Source of the DNA: Streptomyces sp. GESEQ-35
GTDB taxonomy: Bacteria; Actinomycetota; Actinomycetes; Streptomycetales; Streptomycetaceae
NCBI RefSeq assembly: GCF_017948485.1
Contig: NZ_JAFFSX010000001.1
Coordinates: forward strand, 434,001-498,000
DNA: 64,000 bases
Reading direction: 5' to 3'
Shown: in pieces, positions 32,892-41,387 of the stretch
Layout of the letters: every line of letters begins with the position of its first letter
How positions within the stretch are numbered: the stretch's first letter is position 1
Position numbers and translations under genes: made by a program
The notes under the pieces: model-generated
Database searches by the model: none
What the model saw: only the letters and a program-made list of their open reading frames with translations
Told to the model about the DNA's origin: nothing

Positions 32892-33470
32892 TCAACAACC
32901 CTGCCTCAGCTCCTCCATCTGCTCCTCCAGAGGCCCCAGGCCGACGTCACGGCGGCGTTCGTCGAGGCTCTCGGGCTGGCGTATCGGGTACGGGCGCAAC
33001 GTACCGGGGTTGACGCGGGTGCCGTAGAACTGCGGCAGACCCCGCTCGACGGCGCAGTGGTCGGCGATGTAAGCGAGATGGACGGCGGGACATCGGCCGT
33101 CCAGGGTGGCCTGGGCGATCAGGTCGCGGCAGGAGAACTGGAAGTCGAGGTCCGGGGCGTGCAGCAGGATCATCAGGGCTGCGGTCGAGGCGGAGGCGCC
33201 CACCCGGTCGGCGGTCGGCCAACCATCGCGGTGGACTACGGCCTTGAGGGCATCGGTGTTGGCGCGGCGGCACGCGACGATGTCGTGCCGGCCCTGCGGG
33301 GTGCGGTCGGCCTGCGCCCGCCGCATGAGGTCCCGTTCGTGGTCGGCCCGGTGCTGCAGTTCCGCGGCGAGGGCGGCCACCGACGCCGACGTGCCGGCGA
33401 AACGGCTCTCGTCCGCGGCGCCCCTCGTCTTTTCCCCGCCTTGCGTCAGGCGCCCCAGCGCGCTCTTCAC
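32892..33470 (-). CDS. DUF6624-like hypothetical protein
   Basis: A 192-aa protein with segments AALAAELQHRADHERDLMRRAQ, NTDALKAVVHRDGWPTADRVG, ALMILLHAPDLDFQFSCRDLI and YIADHCAVERGLPQFYGTRV. This pattern (paired helices followed by DRxLVxxGxPQxYGT-like) matches the DUF6624 family of unknown function. It starts with GTG 33470, overlapping the stop of the ATPase gene by 4 nt, so it is translationally coupled to it. No export signal. Confidence 0.75.
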   Translation of the reverse strand: MKSALGRLTQGGEKTRGAADESRFAGTSASVAALAAELQHRADHERDLMRRAQADRTPQGRHDIVACRRANTDALKAVVHRDGWPTADRVGASASTAALMILLHAPDLDFQFSCRDLIAQATLDGRCPAVHLAYIADHCAVERGLPQFYGTRVNPGTLRPYPIRQPESLDERRRDVGLGPLEEQMEELRQGC

Positions 33471-33985
33471 CGCTCCAACCCCAGCTCCAGGGTGAACCAC
33501 ACCCGCTTGCCCGGGCTGCCGGGCTCCGGGGGTGAGACACCCCAGTCGTCGGCCAGCGCGGCGACGATGGCCAGCCCACGACCCGACTCCTCGGCTCCAT
33601 CCGCCGTGCGCGGCCGCGGCAGGAGCGGTGAGTGGTCGGCGACCGTCACCCGCACCTCCTGTTCGGTGCACTCGACGGTGAGGGTGACCGTGTCGCCGGG
33701 GCCGGTGCGTGCGTGCCGGACCGCGTTCGCAAACAGCTCGTCCGTGGCGAGGACGGCGTTGTCCAGGTACTCCGGCGGCAGCCGCAGCCGACGGAGTTGC
33801 TCGGTGACCATGTGCCGCACGTCTGCGGCACGCGAGGGCTGGGCGGGGATCGTGGCGTGGAGGTGGGGAGGTCTGTTCACCTGGATCACGGTCGGATGCG
33901 GCTGACCACTGGGGGCACGGTCTGCCTGTGGGGCGTGTGCGGAGCGGGGCGACGGCCCGTGGCGCTGGGCCCTGGGTGCCGTCAT
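33467..33985 (-). CDS. Anti-sigma-factor-like ATP-binding protein (HATPase_c)
   Basis: A 172-aa protein with the GHKL ATPase fold of RsbW-like proteins. The N box is ATDELFANAVRHAR, followed by VTVADHSPLLPRPR (G1-like) and GRGLAIVAALADDWGV (G2). The first 50 residues are Pro/Arg/His-rich and probably disordered. The ATG at 33985 has a perfect AAGGAGG. Such proteins accompany XRE/DUF5753 and DUF397 genes in WhiJ/AbaA-type loci and may inhibit a sigma factor or act as a partner of the regulator (family knowledge plus inference). Confidence 0.88.
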   Translation of the reverse strand: MTAPRAQRHGPSPRSAHAPQADRAPSGQPHPTVIQVNRPPHLHATIPAQPSRAADVRHMVTEQLRRLRLPPEYLDNAVLATDELFANAVRHARTGPGDTVTLTVECTEQEVRVTVADHSPLLPRPRTADGAEESGRGLAIVAALADDWGVSPPEPGSPGKRVWFTLELGLER

Positions 33986-34020
33986 GGGTCCTCCTTGTGG
34001 GTGCAGCGCGGTGGGGGAAG

Positions 34021-34044
34021 TGTTGGCTGCATATGCAGCCAACA
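34021..34044. promoter_or_regulatory. 24-bp perfect palindrome in a divergent promoter
   Basis: Positions 34021-34044 are perfectly self-complementary (TGTTGGCTGC, then ATAT, then GCAGCCAACA). The site lies 36 bp upstream of the ATPase start, a likely operator. Confidence 0.65.
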
Positions 34045-34072
34045 ACCAGGACCGGCGGCCGGACCAGGGGGT

Positions 34073-34106
34073 GTGCGGGTTGTCCGGTTGCGGACGCGTA
34101 GTGGTG
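34073..34106 (-). promoter_or_regulatory. Shared upstream element, copy A (minus orientation)
   Basis: Read on the minus strand it contains CACCACTACG and then ACCGGACAACCCGCAC. The same two blocks in the same order occur on the plus strand at 37763-37796, with 8 nt between the blocks in each (two compensating 2-nt indels). It lies upstream of the ATPase gene. Confidence 0.6.
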
Positions 34107-34189
34107 CGGGGGGTATGTTCGAGAGCGTGAGGAACGTGCACGACAGCCGGGCGGGGGCGGCACGCCGGGAGTCCGATGGAGGGTCCGGC

Positions 34190-34960
34190 GTGCGCGGCAA
34201 GCGTGTGCTCGTCACGGGCGGCACACGGGGTCTGGGCGAGCAGATCGTGCGGCTGCTGGTGGCCGAGGGGGCGTGGGTGGCGACCTGTGCGCGTACCGCA
34301 CGCGACCTGGAGACGATGGCTGGGTCGCTGGCGGGCGAGGACGGCAGGCCCTTGTTCACCCAGGCACTCGACGTCACCGAGCCAGCGAGGCTGGAGCAGT
34401 TCACCATGGCAACGGCGGAACGTTTCGGCGGTCTTGACGGGGTGGTGGCGTGTGCGGGCGGCTCTCGCGGCGGCGGCTTCGAGCAGACGGACGCCGCGGA
34501 CTGGGCCGCGACATGGGAGCTGAACGTCGGCCACGCGGTGCGGCTCGTGCGTGCCGCGATCCCGCATCTGCGGGATGCGGGCGGCGGCTCGGTCGTGCTG
34601 ATCTCGTCGATCTCCGGCTGGAAGCCGGGGCCGCCGATCCAGTACGGGGCCGCGAAGTCGGCCCAGATCCACCTGGCCGCGTCGCTCGCCCGTGAACTCG
34701 GCCCGGACGGGATCCGAGTGAACGCCGTCTCCCCGGGGTCGATGCTCATTCCCGGCCGCCGCTGGGATCGCATGCGCCGGGAGGATCCCGAGCGGTTCGC
34801 GGGGTTCGCGGCGGCGGAGCTGCCGGGCGGAGAGCTGGTCGCACCGCAGGAGGTGGCGCGGGTGGTGGCGTTCCTGTTGTCCGACTGGTCGAGTGGCGTC
34901 TCCGGGGCCCATCTGCCGGTGGACCGGGCGCAGAACGCCCCGTCTCCGGACGGGTACTGA
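34190..34960 (+). CDS. SDR family oxidoreductase
   Basis: A 256-aa short-chain dehydrogenase. The cofactor motif is VTGGTRGLGEQI, followed by ACAGG, a catalytic Ser in ISSIS and the YGAAK tetrad. GTG 34190 with GGAGGG 6 nt upstream fits the usual N-terminus; ATG 34115 in frame would add 25 residues. It is divergent from the ATPase/DUF6624 operon, and the 24-bp palindrome and shared element lie between them. NADP(H) preference is suggested by CART after strand 2. The substrate is unknown. Confidence 0.9.
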   Translation: MRGKRVLVTGGTRGLGEQIVRLLVAEGAWVATCARTARDLETMAGSLAGEDGRPLFTQALDVTEPARLEQFTMATAERFGGLDGVVACAGGSRGGGFEQTDAADWAATWELNVGHAVRLVRAAIPHLRDAGGGSVVLISSISGWKPGPPIQYGAAKSAQIHLAASLARELGPDGIRVNAVSPGSMLIPGRRWDRMRREDPERFAGFAAAELPGGELVAPQEVARVVAFLLSDWSSGVSGAHLPVDRAQNAPSPDGY

Positions 34961-34974
34961 GGCGGGTCGCCGGG

Positions 34975-36387
34975 TCACGCCGCGGCCCCCAGCACCACCC
35001 GGGACCGGCGCTCGAACTCCCGTACAAGGGGCTCATGGCGGCGGGGCTCCAGCCGCCTGCGGAAGTCGCGCAGGGCCTGGATGGAGCGCTCGCTGTGCAC
35101 GGTGGCGAGGGTGTCGAGCGCCTCGGTGGCGGTGCCGACGGCCTCGTCCAGCCGGTTCTGCTGAAGGTGGGCCGTGGCCAATACGGAGCGGCTGATGGCC
35201 TGGCGCCTGCGGCGGTCGGCGTTGGCGCTCACCGACTCGCTCGCCGTGCGCTCGGCCTGGGCGGCGAGTCCCAGGTCGCGGAAGCAGAGCGCTGATTCGG
35301 CCTGGAGATAGTGGCCGTCGAGAAAGCGCACCCAGGGCGACTCCTGTTCGGTACCCCGGCTGACATCCAGGTGCCGCTCGGCCTGGCGCAGAGCCTCGCC
35401 CGCCTGCCGCGCGTGGCCTTGGGCCGCGTGTCCGCGGGCCGACATGGCGTACAGGCGCATCAGGCCCAGCGGGCTGCCCGCTCCCTTGGCGGTGACGATG
35501 CCCGCCCGGGCCAGGCACACCCCCTCGTCGGGACGGCCGAGGCTGGTGGCCAGATGGGACAGTCCGGCCAGGATCTGCCCGCCCAGGACCCGGTCGCCGC
35601 CCTCGGCGCACAGGCGCAGCGCCTGGATCATGTAGCGCTGGGCCAGCCCGTACTCCCCCGCGTCGTACGAGCTCCAGCCGGCCATCGCGGCGAGCCTGGC
35701 CGCGGCGGTGTACAGCGGGCGCTGCACCTGTGGTGACGTGCCGCGCCGTTGCAGCATGGGGACGACCTCGGTGGACAGATAGTGCACGATGCTGGTGCGC
35801 ACCCCGCCGCCGCCGTAGTGGTTGTCCATCTCGTCGAACATGGCGATCATCGCGTGCACCTGTTCGACCGGGCCGCCGTCGGCCACCGGCGTCAGCTGCC
35901 CGGCGTCCTGGTTCTCCAGCAGCCACAGCAGCCACTCGCGCTGAGGGTCGGTCAGGGCGCCCGCGACGAAGGGAACCGAGCCGAGCAGGCTGTGCCGGGA
36001 GATGTCGGTCGACCCCAGTTCGGCCAGCGCGTGCAGCGTGTCCGCCATGTCTTCGCCGTATGCGAGCGTCCTGGCCACGACCGGGCGTTGCTGGTCGGGA
36101 TGGAAGCCGAGGTCCGCGGGTGACACGCCGCGGCCGAGCCGCTCGGACAGTACAGCGGCGATCAACTCCGGTGTCCTGCCGCGGGGTTGCTGTCCCTGGA
36201 GCCAGCGGGTCACCGACGCCTTGTCATAGCTCGAGTCGGCTCCCTGGCAGTGACCGAGTTCATTGACCCGAAGGGCGAGGGAGGCGTAGGAGCAGCCGGA
36301 CTCCTTCAGCGCGGTCGCCAGTGCCGCATTGCCTCCGGCGGGGCCCTTGCCCGGGCTCCTTGCGTGTCCGTCGGTCACGGTGGCCAT
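34975..36387 (-). CDS. TPR-containing XRE-like regulator (NsdA-like)
   Basis: A 470-aa protein. The N-terminus has an XRE-like segment, LKESGCSYASLALRVNEL through SVTRWLQGQQPRGRTP, followed by a long array of TPR-type helices (for example RPLYTAAARLAAMAGWSSYDAGEYGLAQRYMIQAL) to the C-terminus. The layout and length resemble NsdA, a negative regulator of antibiotic production and sporulation in Streptomyces, but orthology cannot be proved here. It sits between the ATPase/SDR pair and the XRE/DUF397 pair. Start is ATG 36387. Confidence 0.82.
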   Translation of the reverse strand: MATVTDGHARSPGKGPAGGNAALATALKESGCSYASLALRVNELGHCQGADSSYDKASVTRWLQGQQPRGRTPELIAAVLSERLGRGVSPADLGFHPDQQRPVVARTLAYGEDMADTLHALAELGSTDISRHSLLGSVPFVAGALTDPQREWLLWLLENQDAGQLTPVADGGPVEQVHAMIAMFDEMDNHYGGGGVRTSIVHYLSTEVVPMLQRRGTSPQVQRPLYTAAARLAAMAGWSSYDAGEYGLAQRYMIQALRLCAEGGDRVLGGQILAGLSHLATSLGRPDEGVCLARAGIVTAKGAGSPLGLMRLYAMSARGHAAQGHARQAGEALRQAERHLDVSRGTEQESPWVRFLDGHYLQAESALCFRDLGLAAQAERTASESVSANADRRRRQAISRSVLATAHLQQNRLDEAVGTATEALDTLATVHSERSIQALRDFRRRLEPRRHEPLVREFERRSRVVLGAAA

Positions 36388-36628
36388 CCAGGTCTCGCTC
36401 AGTCCGTGTGCTTCGCCGCACCTGCCGAGCCGTCAAGTAAGCGCCGTCGGGGCAGAGTTGACCTTGCCGCGCCGCTCAGCGCGAGAGGTCCCACGAGAAC
36501 TATCGTCGCGCAGATACTCGATCCGCAACCTGCGTTCTGATAATTTCGTATCGATCCGCATCGCTCTGTCTGTGTCATGGACGGCGTGGCAAACTGCACG
36601 CTGAGATGGCCTCTGAGGGGGGTAGGAC

Positions 36629-37495
36629 GTGAGCGAGAACCGCTCGAGCGGCAGTGCACCCACCGTCCTGCGGATGGTCCTCGGCAAGCGGCTGAAGCAA
36701 CTCCGGGAGCAGGCCGGCGTGTCCTTCGAGGACGCGGCGCGGGCGATCGAGGTCACCCCGCTCACGGTCCGGCGGATCGAAAAAGCCGAGGTCGGGCTGC
36801 GCATTCCGTACGTGAAGGAGTTGCTGCGCACCTACGGCGTCCCGACCGCGGAGATCGAGGACTTCCTCGAACTGGCCCGCAAGGCGAACCAGCCCGGGTG
36901 GTGGTACCAGTACCGCGATGTGCTCCCGGAATGGTTCAAGGCCTACGTGAGCCTGGAGAGCGAAGCGTCGGTCATCCGTCTCTACGAACCCCACTACGTC
37001 CCCGGCCTGTTGCAGACGCACGAGTACGCCGCAGCGCTGATGCGCGTCGGCTTCCCCGACGAGCCGAAGGAGGAGACAGCCCGCCGCGTCGATCTGCGAC
37101 TCAAACGCCAGGATCTGCTCGCCAAGCCGGACGCACCGGCCCTCTGGGCCGTCCTGGACGAGACGGTGCTGCGCCGGTCGGTGGGCGGGACCGAGGTGAT
37201 GCGGGCTCAGATCGACCGGCTGCACGAGGCCCTGGACATGCCGAAGGTCCGGATCCAGATCATGCGTTTCACAGCAGGCGCCCACCCCGGCGCCTTCGGA
37301 CCCTTCCACCACTTCCGCTTCGGGTTCTCCGAACTGCCCGACATCGTCTACATGGAGAGCCTGGCCGGCGCGGTCTACGTGGACCGGCCGGAGGACGTCG
37401 TCGCCTATCTCGAAGTACTGGACCGGATGTCCGTGCAGGCGGAGCCGGTTGATCGAACCCGGGCCATCCTGGGTGAACTGCGTAAGGAGTTGTGA
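36629..37495 (+). CDS. WhiJ-like XRE regulator with DUF5753 domain
   Basis: A 288-aa regulator. The XRE helix-turn-helix occupies residues about 15-70 (LGKRLKQLREQAGVSFEDAARAIEVTPLTVRRIEKAE). The C-terminal DUF5753 region is recognised by FKAYVSLESEASVIRLYEPHYVPGLLQTHEYAAAL and VLDETVLRRSVGG. Start is GTG 36629. It is followed 2 bp later by a DUF397 gene. This pair, with a nearby ATPase, is the WhiJ/AbaA-type developmental module of Streptomyces, in which the DUF397 protein is thought to modulate DNA binding by the XRE partner. Confidence 0.93.
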   Translation: MSENRSSGSAPTVLRMVLGKRLKQLREQAGVSFEDAARAIEVTPLTVRRIEKAEVGLRIPYVKELLRTYGVPTAEIEDFLELARKANQPGWWYQYRDVLPEWFKAYVSLESEASVIRLYEPHYVPGLLQTHEYAAALMRVGFPDEPKEETARRVDLRLKRQDLLAKPDAPALWAVLDETVLRRSVGGTEVMRAQIDRLHEALDMPKVRIQIMRFTAGAHPGAFGPFHHFRFGFSELPDIVYMESLAGAVYVDRPEDVVAYLEVLDRMSVQAEPVDRTRAILGELRKEL

Positions 37496-37497
37496 TC

Positions 37498-37743
37498 ATG
37501 GGATCCAAGGGCCCCATCTACAGCGGTATGTCGGCCTCCGAGCTGGGCACCGAGGGCTGGCACAAGCCCTGGAGCGGTACCAACGGCGGCAGTTGCGTCG
37601 AGGCCAAGCGGCTGTCCGACGGCAGCGTCGCCTTCCGTCAGTCCACGGACCCCGACGGTCCCGCGCTGGTCTACTCACGGGACGAGATGATCGTGTTCCT
37701 GGAGGGCGCCAAGGCCGGCCAGGCCGACTTCCTGGTCGCCTGA
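37498..37743 (+). CDS. DUF397 protein
   Basis: An 81-aa protein with the DUF397 signature: GWHKPWSGTNGGSCVEAKRL, VAFRQSTDPDGPALVYSRDEMIVFLEGAKAGQADFL. The ATG at 37498 has AAGGAG 7 nt upstream and lies just after the stop of the DUF5753 regulator, so the two are co-expressed. DUF397 proteins are small partners of WhiJ-type regulators. A hairpin 40 bp after the stop probably ends the operon. Confidence 0.93.
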   Translation: MGSKGPIYSGMSASELGTEGWHKPWSGTNGGSCVEAKRLSDGSVAFRQSTDPDGPALVYSRDEMIVFLEGAKAGQADFLVA

Positions 37744-37762
37744 GCACCCACCCCGCCCGGCA

Positions 37763-37796
37763 CACCACTACGTCCGCACAACCGGACAACCCGCAC
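37763..37796 (+). promoter_or_regulatory. Shared upstream element, copy B (plus orientation)
   Basis: CACCACTACG (37763-37772) and ACCGGACAACCCGCAC (37781-37796) repeat the element at 34073-34106 in opposite orientation. It lies between the DUF397 gene and the thymidylate-kinase-like gene. Confidence 0.6.
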
Positions 37797-37823
37797 GCCC
37801 ACTCCCGCCGTGCGGGTCGTCCG
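37783..37823 (+). terminator. Hairpin after the DUF397 gene
   Basis: A 15-bp stem with one mismatch (37783-37797 with 37809-37823) and an 11-nt loop. Its first arm overlaps the shared element, so it may be regulatory as well as terminating. Confidence 0.55.
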
Positions 37824-37961
37824 TCCACACTGAACAGGTCCGTCGCCTCGAAGGAGTGGTATGCGCGCGTCGCCCCGACTCCCCCGCCGGACCGTGCGTT
37901 CCACCCGCCCCGGCCGCACAGCTTCGCGCCGAACCACCAGGGTCGGCCCCGAGGCGGCGGC

Positions 37962-38486
37962 ATGAACCTCCCGCAGGCGCTCATCCGCCACCGAACGCTG
38001 GTCATCGAGGGCCCCGACGGCATCTCCCGCAGTCGCCTCATCGCCGGGCTGACCCACCACGGCTACCTGATCCAGCACCTGGCGGACCGTCTGCACCATG
38101 TGGACCCGACCCGGCCCTACCGCGAACTCCTCGCGGCACCGGGGCGCGTGGCCCTCGACGGCAGCATCATCCATGAACTCGTCTACGGACCGCTGCGTCG
38201 CGGCCACTCCCGGGTGACCTGGATCGAGGCACTCGACTTCGCCGAATCCGTGGCCGAACGCGACGGCGCCCTCGTTCACCTGACGGCACCCGGGCACTTC
38301 CCGTGGCCCGCCCCCATGGACTTCGCCGAGGCGGCCGACGCCTACGCGCGGGCGATGCGCACCCTCGCACAACACGTCCCCGTCGTCACCCTCGACATGG
38401 GCGACCTCGGCCACCCGCCCCGCTCAGGCGCCCCTGCGCGCTGCGAACTCAGCCGGAACAAGCAGCAGTTGACGGTACGTTGGTAA
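37962..38486 (+). CDS. Thymidylate-kinase-like protein with degenerate P-loop
   Basis: A 174-aa protein resembling the small P-loop kinase fold of dTMP kinase. The N-terminal VIEGPDGISRSRLIAGL corresponds to EGxDGxGKST but has Arg in place of the Walker Lys. GRVALDGSIIHELVYGP corresponds to the DR-containing segment of the family but lacks its Arg. The ATG at 37962 begins where similarity begins. It probably binds a nucleotide weakly or serves another role; a real kinase with an altered P-loop is also possible. The methyltransferase gene follows 32 bp later. Confidence 0.65.
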   Translation: MNLPQALIRHRTLVIEGPDGISRSRLIAGLTHHGYLIQHLADRLHHVDPTRPYRELLAAPGRVALDGSIIHELVYGPLRRGHSRVTWIEALDFAESVAERDGALVHLTAPGHFPWPAPMDFAEAADAYARAMRTLAQHVPVVTLDMGDLGHPPRSGAPARCELSRNKQQLTVRW

Positions 38487-38518
38487 CAGACCTCGTGACG
38501 CACGGCAGGAGAACCTCC

Positions 38519-39328
38519 ATGACAGACGGCCGGCCCGCCCCCGACCAAGAAGCACTGTCCAGGATCGACACCACGGTGCCGCACTCCGCCCGCATCTGGA
38601 ACTACTGGATGGGAGGCAAGGACAACTACGAGGTCGACCGACTCGCCGGCGACGCCTACCGCGAGACCGCGCCGAACATCGAGACCATGGCCCGCGCCTC
38701 CCGCCAGTACCTGATCCGCACGGTGACCTTCGTGGCCGGCGAACTCGGCATCCGCCAGTTCCTCGACATCGGCACCGGCCTGCCCACGTACGACAACACC
38801 CACCAGGTCGCGCAGCGGATGGCACCCGAGTCGCGCATCGTCTACGCCGACAACGACCCGCTCGTCCTCCGGCACGCCCAGGCCCTGCTCACCAGCACCC
38901 CCGAAGGCATCACCGAGTACGTCGACGCGGACCTGCACGAACCGGAGAAGATCCTCGAAGCGGCAGGCCGCATCCTGGACTTCGACCAGCCGGTCGCCCT
39001 CATGCTCATGGGCATCCTCGGCCACATCCAGGACTATGAGGAGGCCCAGTCCATCGTCCGCCGCCTCCAGGCCGCCCTGTGTCCCGGCAGCTACTTCGTG
39101 CACTACGACAGCACGGACACGGACGAGGAACTCAAGCGGGCACAGCAGGGCTACGACGACACCGGCGCCATCCCGTACGTCCTGCGCAGCCCCGAGCAGA
39201 TCGCCGCGTACTACGAGGGCCTGGAACTGCTCGAACCCGGCATCGTCTCCTGCCCCCTGTGGCGCCCCGAGCCCGGCACCACGCCCAAGCCCACCGACGT
39301 CTACGGCGGCGTGGCCCGCAAGCCCTGA
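38519..39328 (+). CDS. SAM-dependent methyltransferase, DUF574 family
   Basis: A 269-aa protein of the actinobacterial S-adenosylmethionine-dependent methyltransferase family PF04672/DUF574. It has ARIWNYWMGGKDNYEVDR near residue 20, the SAM-binding motif FLDIGTGLPTYDNTHQVAQ near residue 80, and VYADNDPLVLRHAQALL for motif II. The ATG at 38519 follows AGGAG. These proteins are abundant in Streptomyces near DUF397 and XRE genes; substrates are largely unknown. Confidence 0.92.
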   Translation: MTDGRPAPDQEALSRIDTTVPHSARIWNYWMGGKDNYEVDRLAGDAYRETAPNIETMARASRQYLIRTVTFVAGELGIRQFLDIGTGLPTYDNTHQVAQRMAPESRIVYADNDPLVLRHAQALLTSTPEGITEYVDADLHEPEKILEAAGRILDFDQPVALMLMGILGHIQDYEEAQSIVRRLQAALCPGSYFVHYDSTDTDEELKRAQQGYDDTGAIPYVLRSPEQIAAYYEGLELLEPGIVSCPLWRPEPGTTPKPTDVYGGVARKP

Positions 39329-39422
39329 CCCACACATGGAGTAAACCCGCCGCCTCCCGTGTTGTAACAGCCTTTACGGCCATGACAACGGGCGGTGGAC
39401 TGCTGGGAGGGGACGGGAGCCG

Positions 39423-40319
39423 ATGAGCCTTCGTCAGTACGAGTACGCCCTGGCCGTTGCCGAGGAAGGCTCGGTGACGGCGGCGGCGGAGCTGCTGCAC
39501 GTGGCTCAACCGTCGGTGTCCCAGCAGATCCGCGGCCTGGAGCGGGAACTCGGCGTGGAACTGTTCGCCCGCACGCCGACCGGACTGGTCCCCACCGTGG
39601 TCGGCCGCGCGTTCCTGCGGGAGGCGGAGGTCGCGGTGAGCGCGTCGCGGCGGGCGAGGGCGACGGCGCGGGCCGGTGCCGATGAGCTGGTGGGCGAGCT
39701 GATGGTCGCGGTGCAGCTGGGCTTCGGCACACGGCAGTTGCCGGGGGCGCTCGGCGCGCTGCGTCGCCGCTTCCCGCGGCTGGAGGTCACCGTCTTCGAG
39801 GAGCCGAGTTCCGCCGAGCTGGAGCGGCTGGGGCGCCGGGGCGTGCTGGACCTCGCCCTGATGGCGGCGTGCGAGCAGAGCCCCGACGACGCCCACCACC
39901 TCGGCGACGAGGAGTTCGTCGTGGTGCTGGGCGCCGGGCATCCGCAACTCGCCGCGGACCGGGTCGAGCTGCGTGAACTGGACGGGGAGCCGTGGGTGAG
40001 GTTCGACCGCGACAGCGCGCTCGACGCCGTGCTGCTGAACGTGCTGCGGAACAACGATCTGACCCCGACCACGGCCGCCCGGGTGTCCCAGACGGCAACG
40101 GCAGCGCGCTGGGCCGCCCACGGGCTGGGAGTGACACTCGTCCCGGCCTCCGCGGTGCCCCACGGTCACGAGCACCTCGCGCGCCCGGTGTTCCCGGCCG
40201 TGTCCCAGCCCGTCATCGCCGTGGTCCGGCACGGCGCGGGTCCGGCGGAGACGGCGCTGCTCGAACTCCTGCGCAAGGAGACCTGGTCCGAATTCGCTTC
40301 CTTCTCACCGGTGTCCTGA
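39423..40319 (+). CDS. LysR family transcriptional regulator
   Basis: A 298-aa LysR-type regulator. The winged helix-turn-helix occupies residues 1-60 (YALAVAEEGSVTAAAELLHVAQPSVSQQIRGLERELGVELF). The co-inducer domain follows with LEVTVFEEPSSAELERL and WVRFDRDSA. Start is ATG 39423 with GGGAGGGG upstream. It converges on the SDR gene at 40390; its own target is not evident, since the divergent side faces the methyltransferase in the same direction. Confidence 0.92.
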   Translation: MSLRQYEYALAVAEEGSVTAAAELLHVAQPSVSQQIRGLERELGVELFARTPTGLVPTVVGRAFLREAEVAVSASRRARATARAGADELVGELMVAVQLGFGTRQLPGALGALRRRFPRLEVTVFEEPSSAELERLGRRGVLDLALMAACEQSPDDAHHLGDEEFVVVLGAGHPQLAADRVELRELDGEPWVRFDRDSALDAVLLNVLRNNDLTPTTAARVSQTATAARWAAHGLGVTLVPASAVPHGHEHLARPVFPAVSQPVIAVVRHGAGPAETALLELLRKETWSEFASFSPVS

Positions 40320-40389
40320 CCGGCGAGATGGAAGTCGGCGTCGCTGAATTCCCCTTTTTCGAATCCGGCGTTCCGGAATACCGTTTCCG

Positions 40390-41160
40390 TCAACCCCTGG
40401 GGAATTCGCCGCCGTCCACGACGAGATTGCTCCCGGTCAGCCAGCTCGCCCGGTCGGACATGAGGAACAGCACCGCATGGGCGATGTCCTCGGGCTGACC
40501 ATCGCGCCCCAGCGGAGGGGTGGTGGTGTCCTGGCCCGGCCCCGAGTCGATGCGCGCCCACTGCTCCCTCGTTGCTTCACCGCCGGGGGTGGCGGTTCTG
40601 CCGGGAGACACGGTGTTGACCCGGATTCCGAACGAGGCCAGCTCCGCGGCCAGCCCCCGGCTGTAGGCCTCCAGCGCCGCCTTCGCCGTCACGTAGTGCA
40701 GGAACGGGGGTGCCACGGTGGGCACCGCGGCCGAGGAGACGTGCACGATCGTCCCCGAACGCCGTTCCCGCATCCCCGGTGCCAGCAGCGCGTCCAGCCG
40801 CACGGACGCCAGGAAGTTAAGGTCCAGCGCGTCCTGCCACACATCGTCAGGGATGGCCAAGGCGCCCTTGTACGGTTGCGCCCCACCCACGTTGTGGACC
40901 AGGACGTCCACCCCGCCGAGCACCTCCTGCGCGGCCGCGGCGAGCGCCTCCGCGCCGGCCCGTGTCCGTACGTCCGCCTCCACGAAGGCGGCCCCCTCCG
41001 GCACCGTGCTCGACGCCGACCTGGCGGTTGTGAGCACCTCGGCACCCGCGTCCAGGAGTTGGCGCACGACGGCCGCTCCGATACCGCGAGAACCACCCGT
41101 GACCAGGGCCCGCTTTCCCGCGAGTTCCCGCTTTCCCGATCCGTTTCCGCTCGTGGTCAT
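40390..41160 (-). CDS. SDR family oxidoreductase
   Basis: A 256-aa short-chain dehydrogenase. It shows TGGSRGIGAAVV at the cofactor site, HNVGG, the Ser in VSSAAV, the YVTAK tetrad and a final GSNLVVDGGEFP. ATG 41160 is preferred over in-frame starts at 41178 and 41262. The TTARSAS segment suggests NADP(H). It converges on the LysR gene and is followed there by only a 70-bp gap. The substrate is unknown. Confidence 0.92.
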   Translation of the reverse strand: MTTSGNGSGKRELAGKRALVTGGSRGIGAAVVRQLLDAGAEVLTTARSASSTVPEGAAFVEADVRTRAGAEALAAAAQEVLGGVDVLVHNVGGAQPYKGALAIPDDVWQDALDLNFLASVRLDALLAPGMRERRSGTIVHVSSAAVPTVAPPFLHYVTAKAALEAYSRGLAAELASFGIRVNTVSPGRTATPGGEATREQWARIDSGPGQDTTTPPLGRDGQPEDIAHAVLFLMSDRASWLTGSNLVVDGGEFPRG

Positions 41161-41387
41161 GCCACCGGTCCTCTCCATCACATATTTCGTCCGCTCGACG
41201 GAAAAGGGCAGAGCACGAATCTTCGGAGAAATCGCGGTGAGCACCTCGTCGAGCTGTTTCACCGTACGGCCGGAAAAGAAAGAGAGGCAAAGACCAAATG
41301 TCAGCGGGCGCTATAGGGAATTCCTATGGCACCCCAGCCCCTCCGCCCGTGCCCCGCGCACGAAGCGGATCGAGGCGACCCGAGTCA

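Noticed and set aside
36629..37743. XRE/DUF397 pair as a classical toxin-antitoxin system
   Set aside because: DUF5753/DUF397 pairs in Streptomyces are better known as WhiJ/Scr1-type regulators; no toxin fold is visible here.
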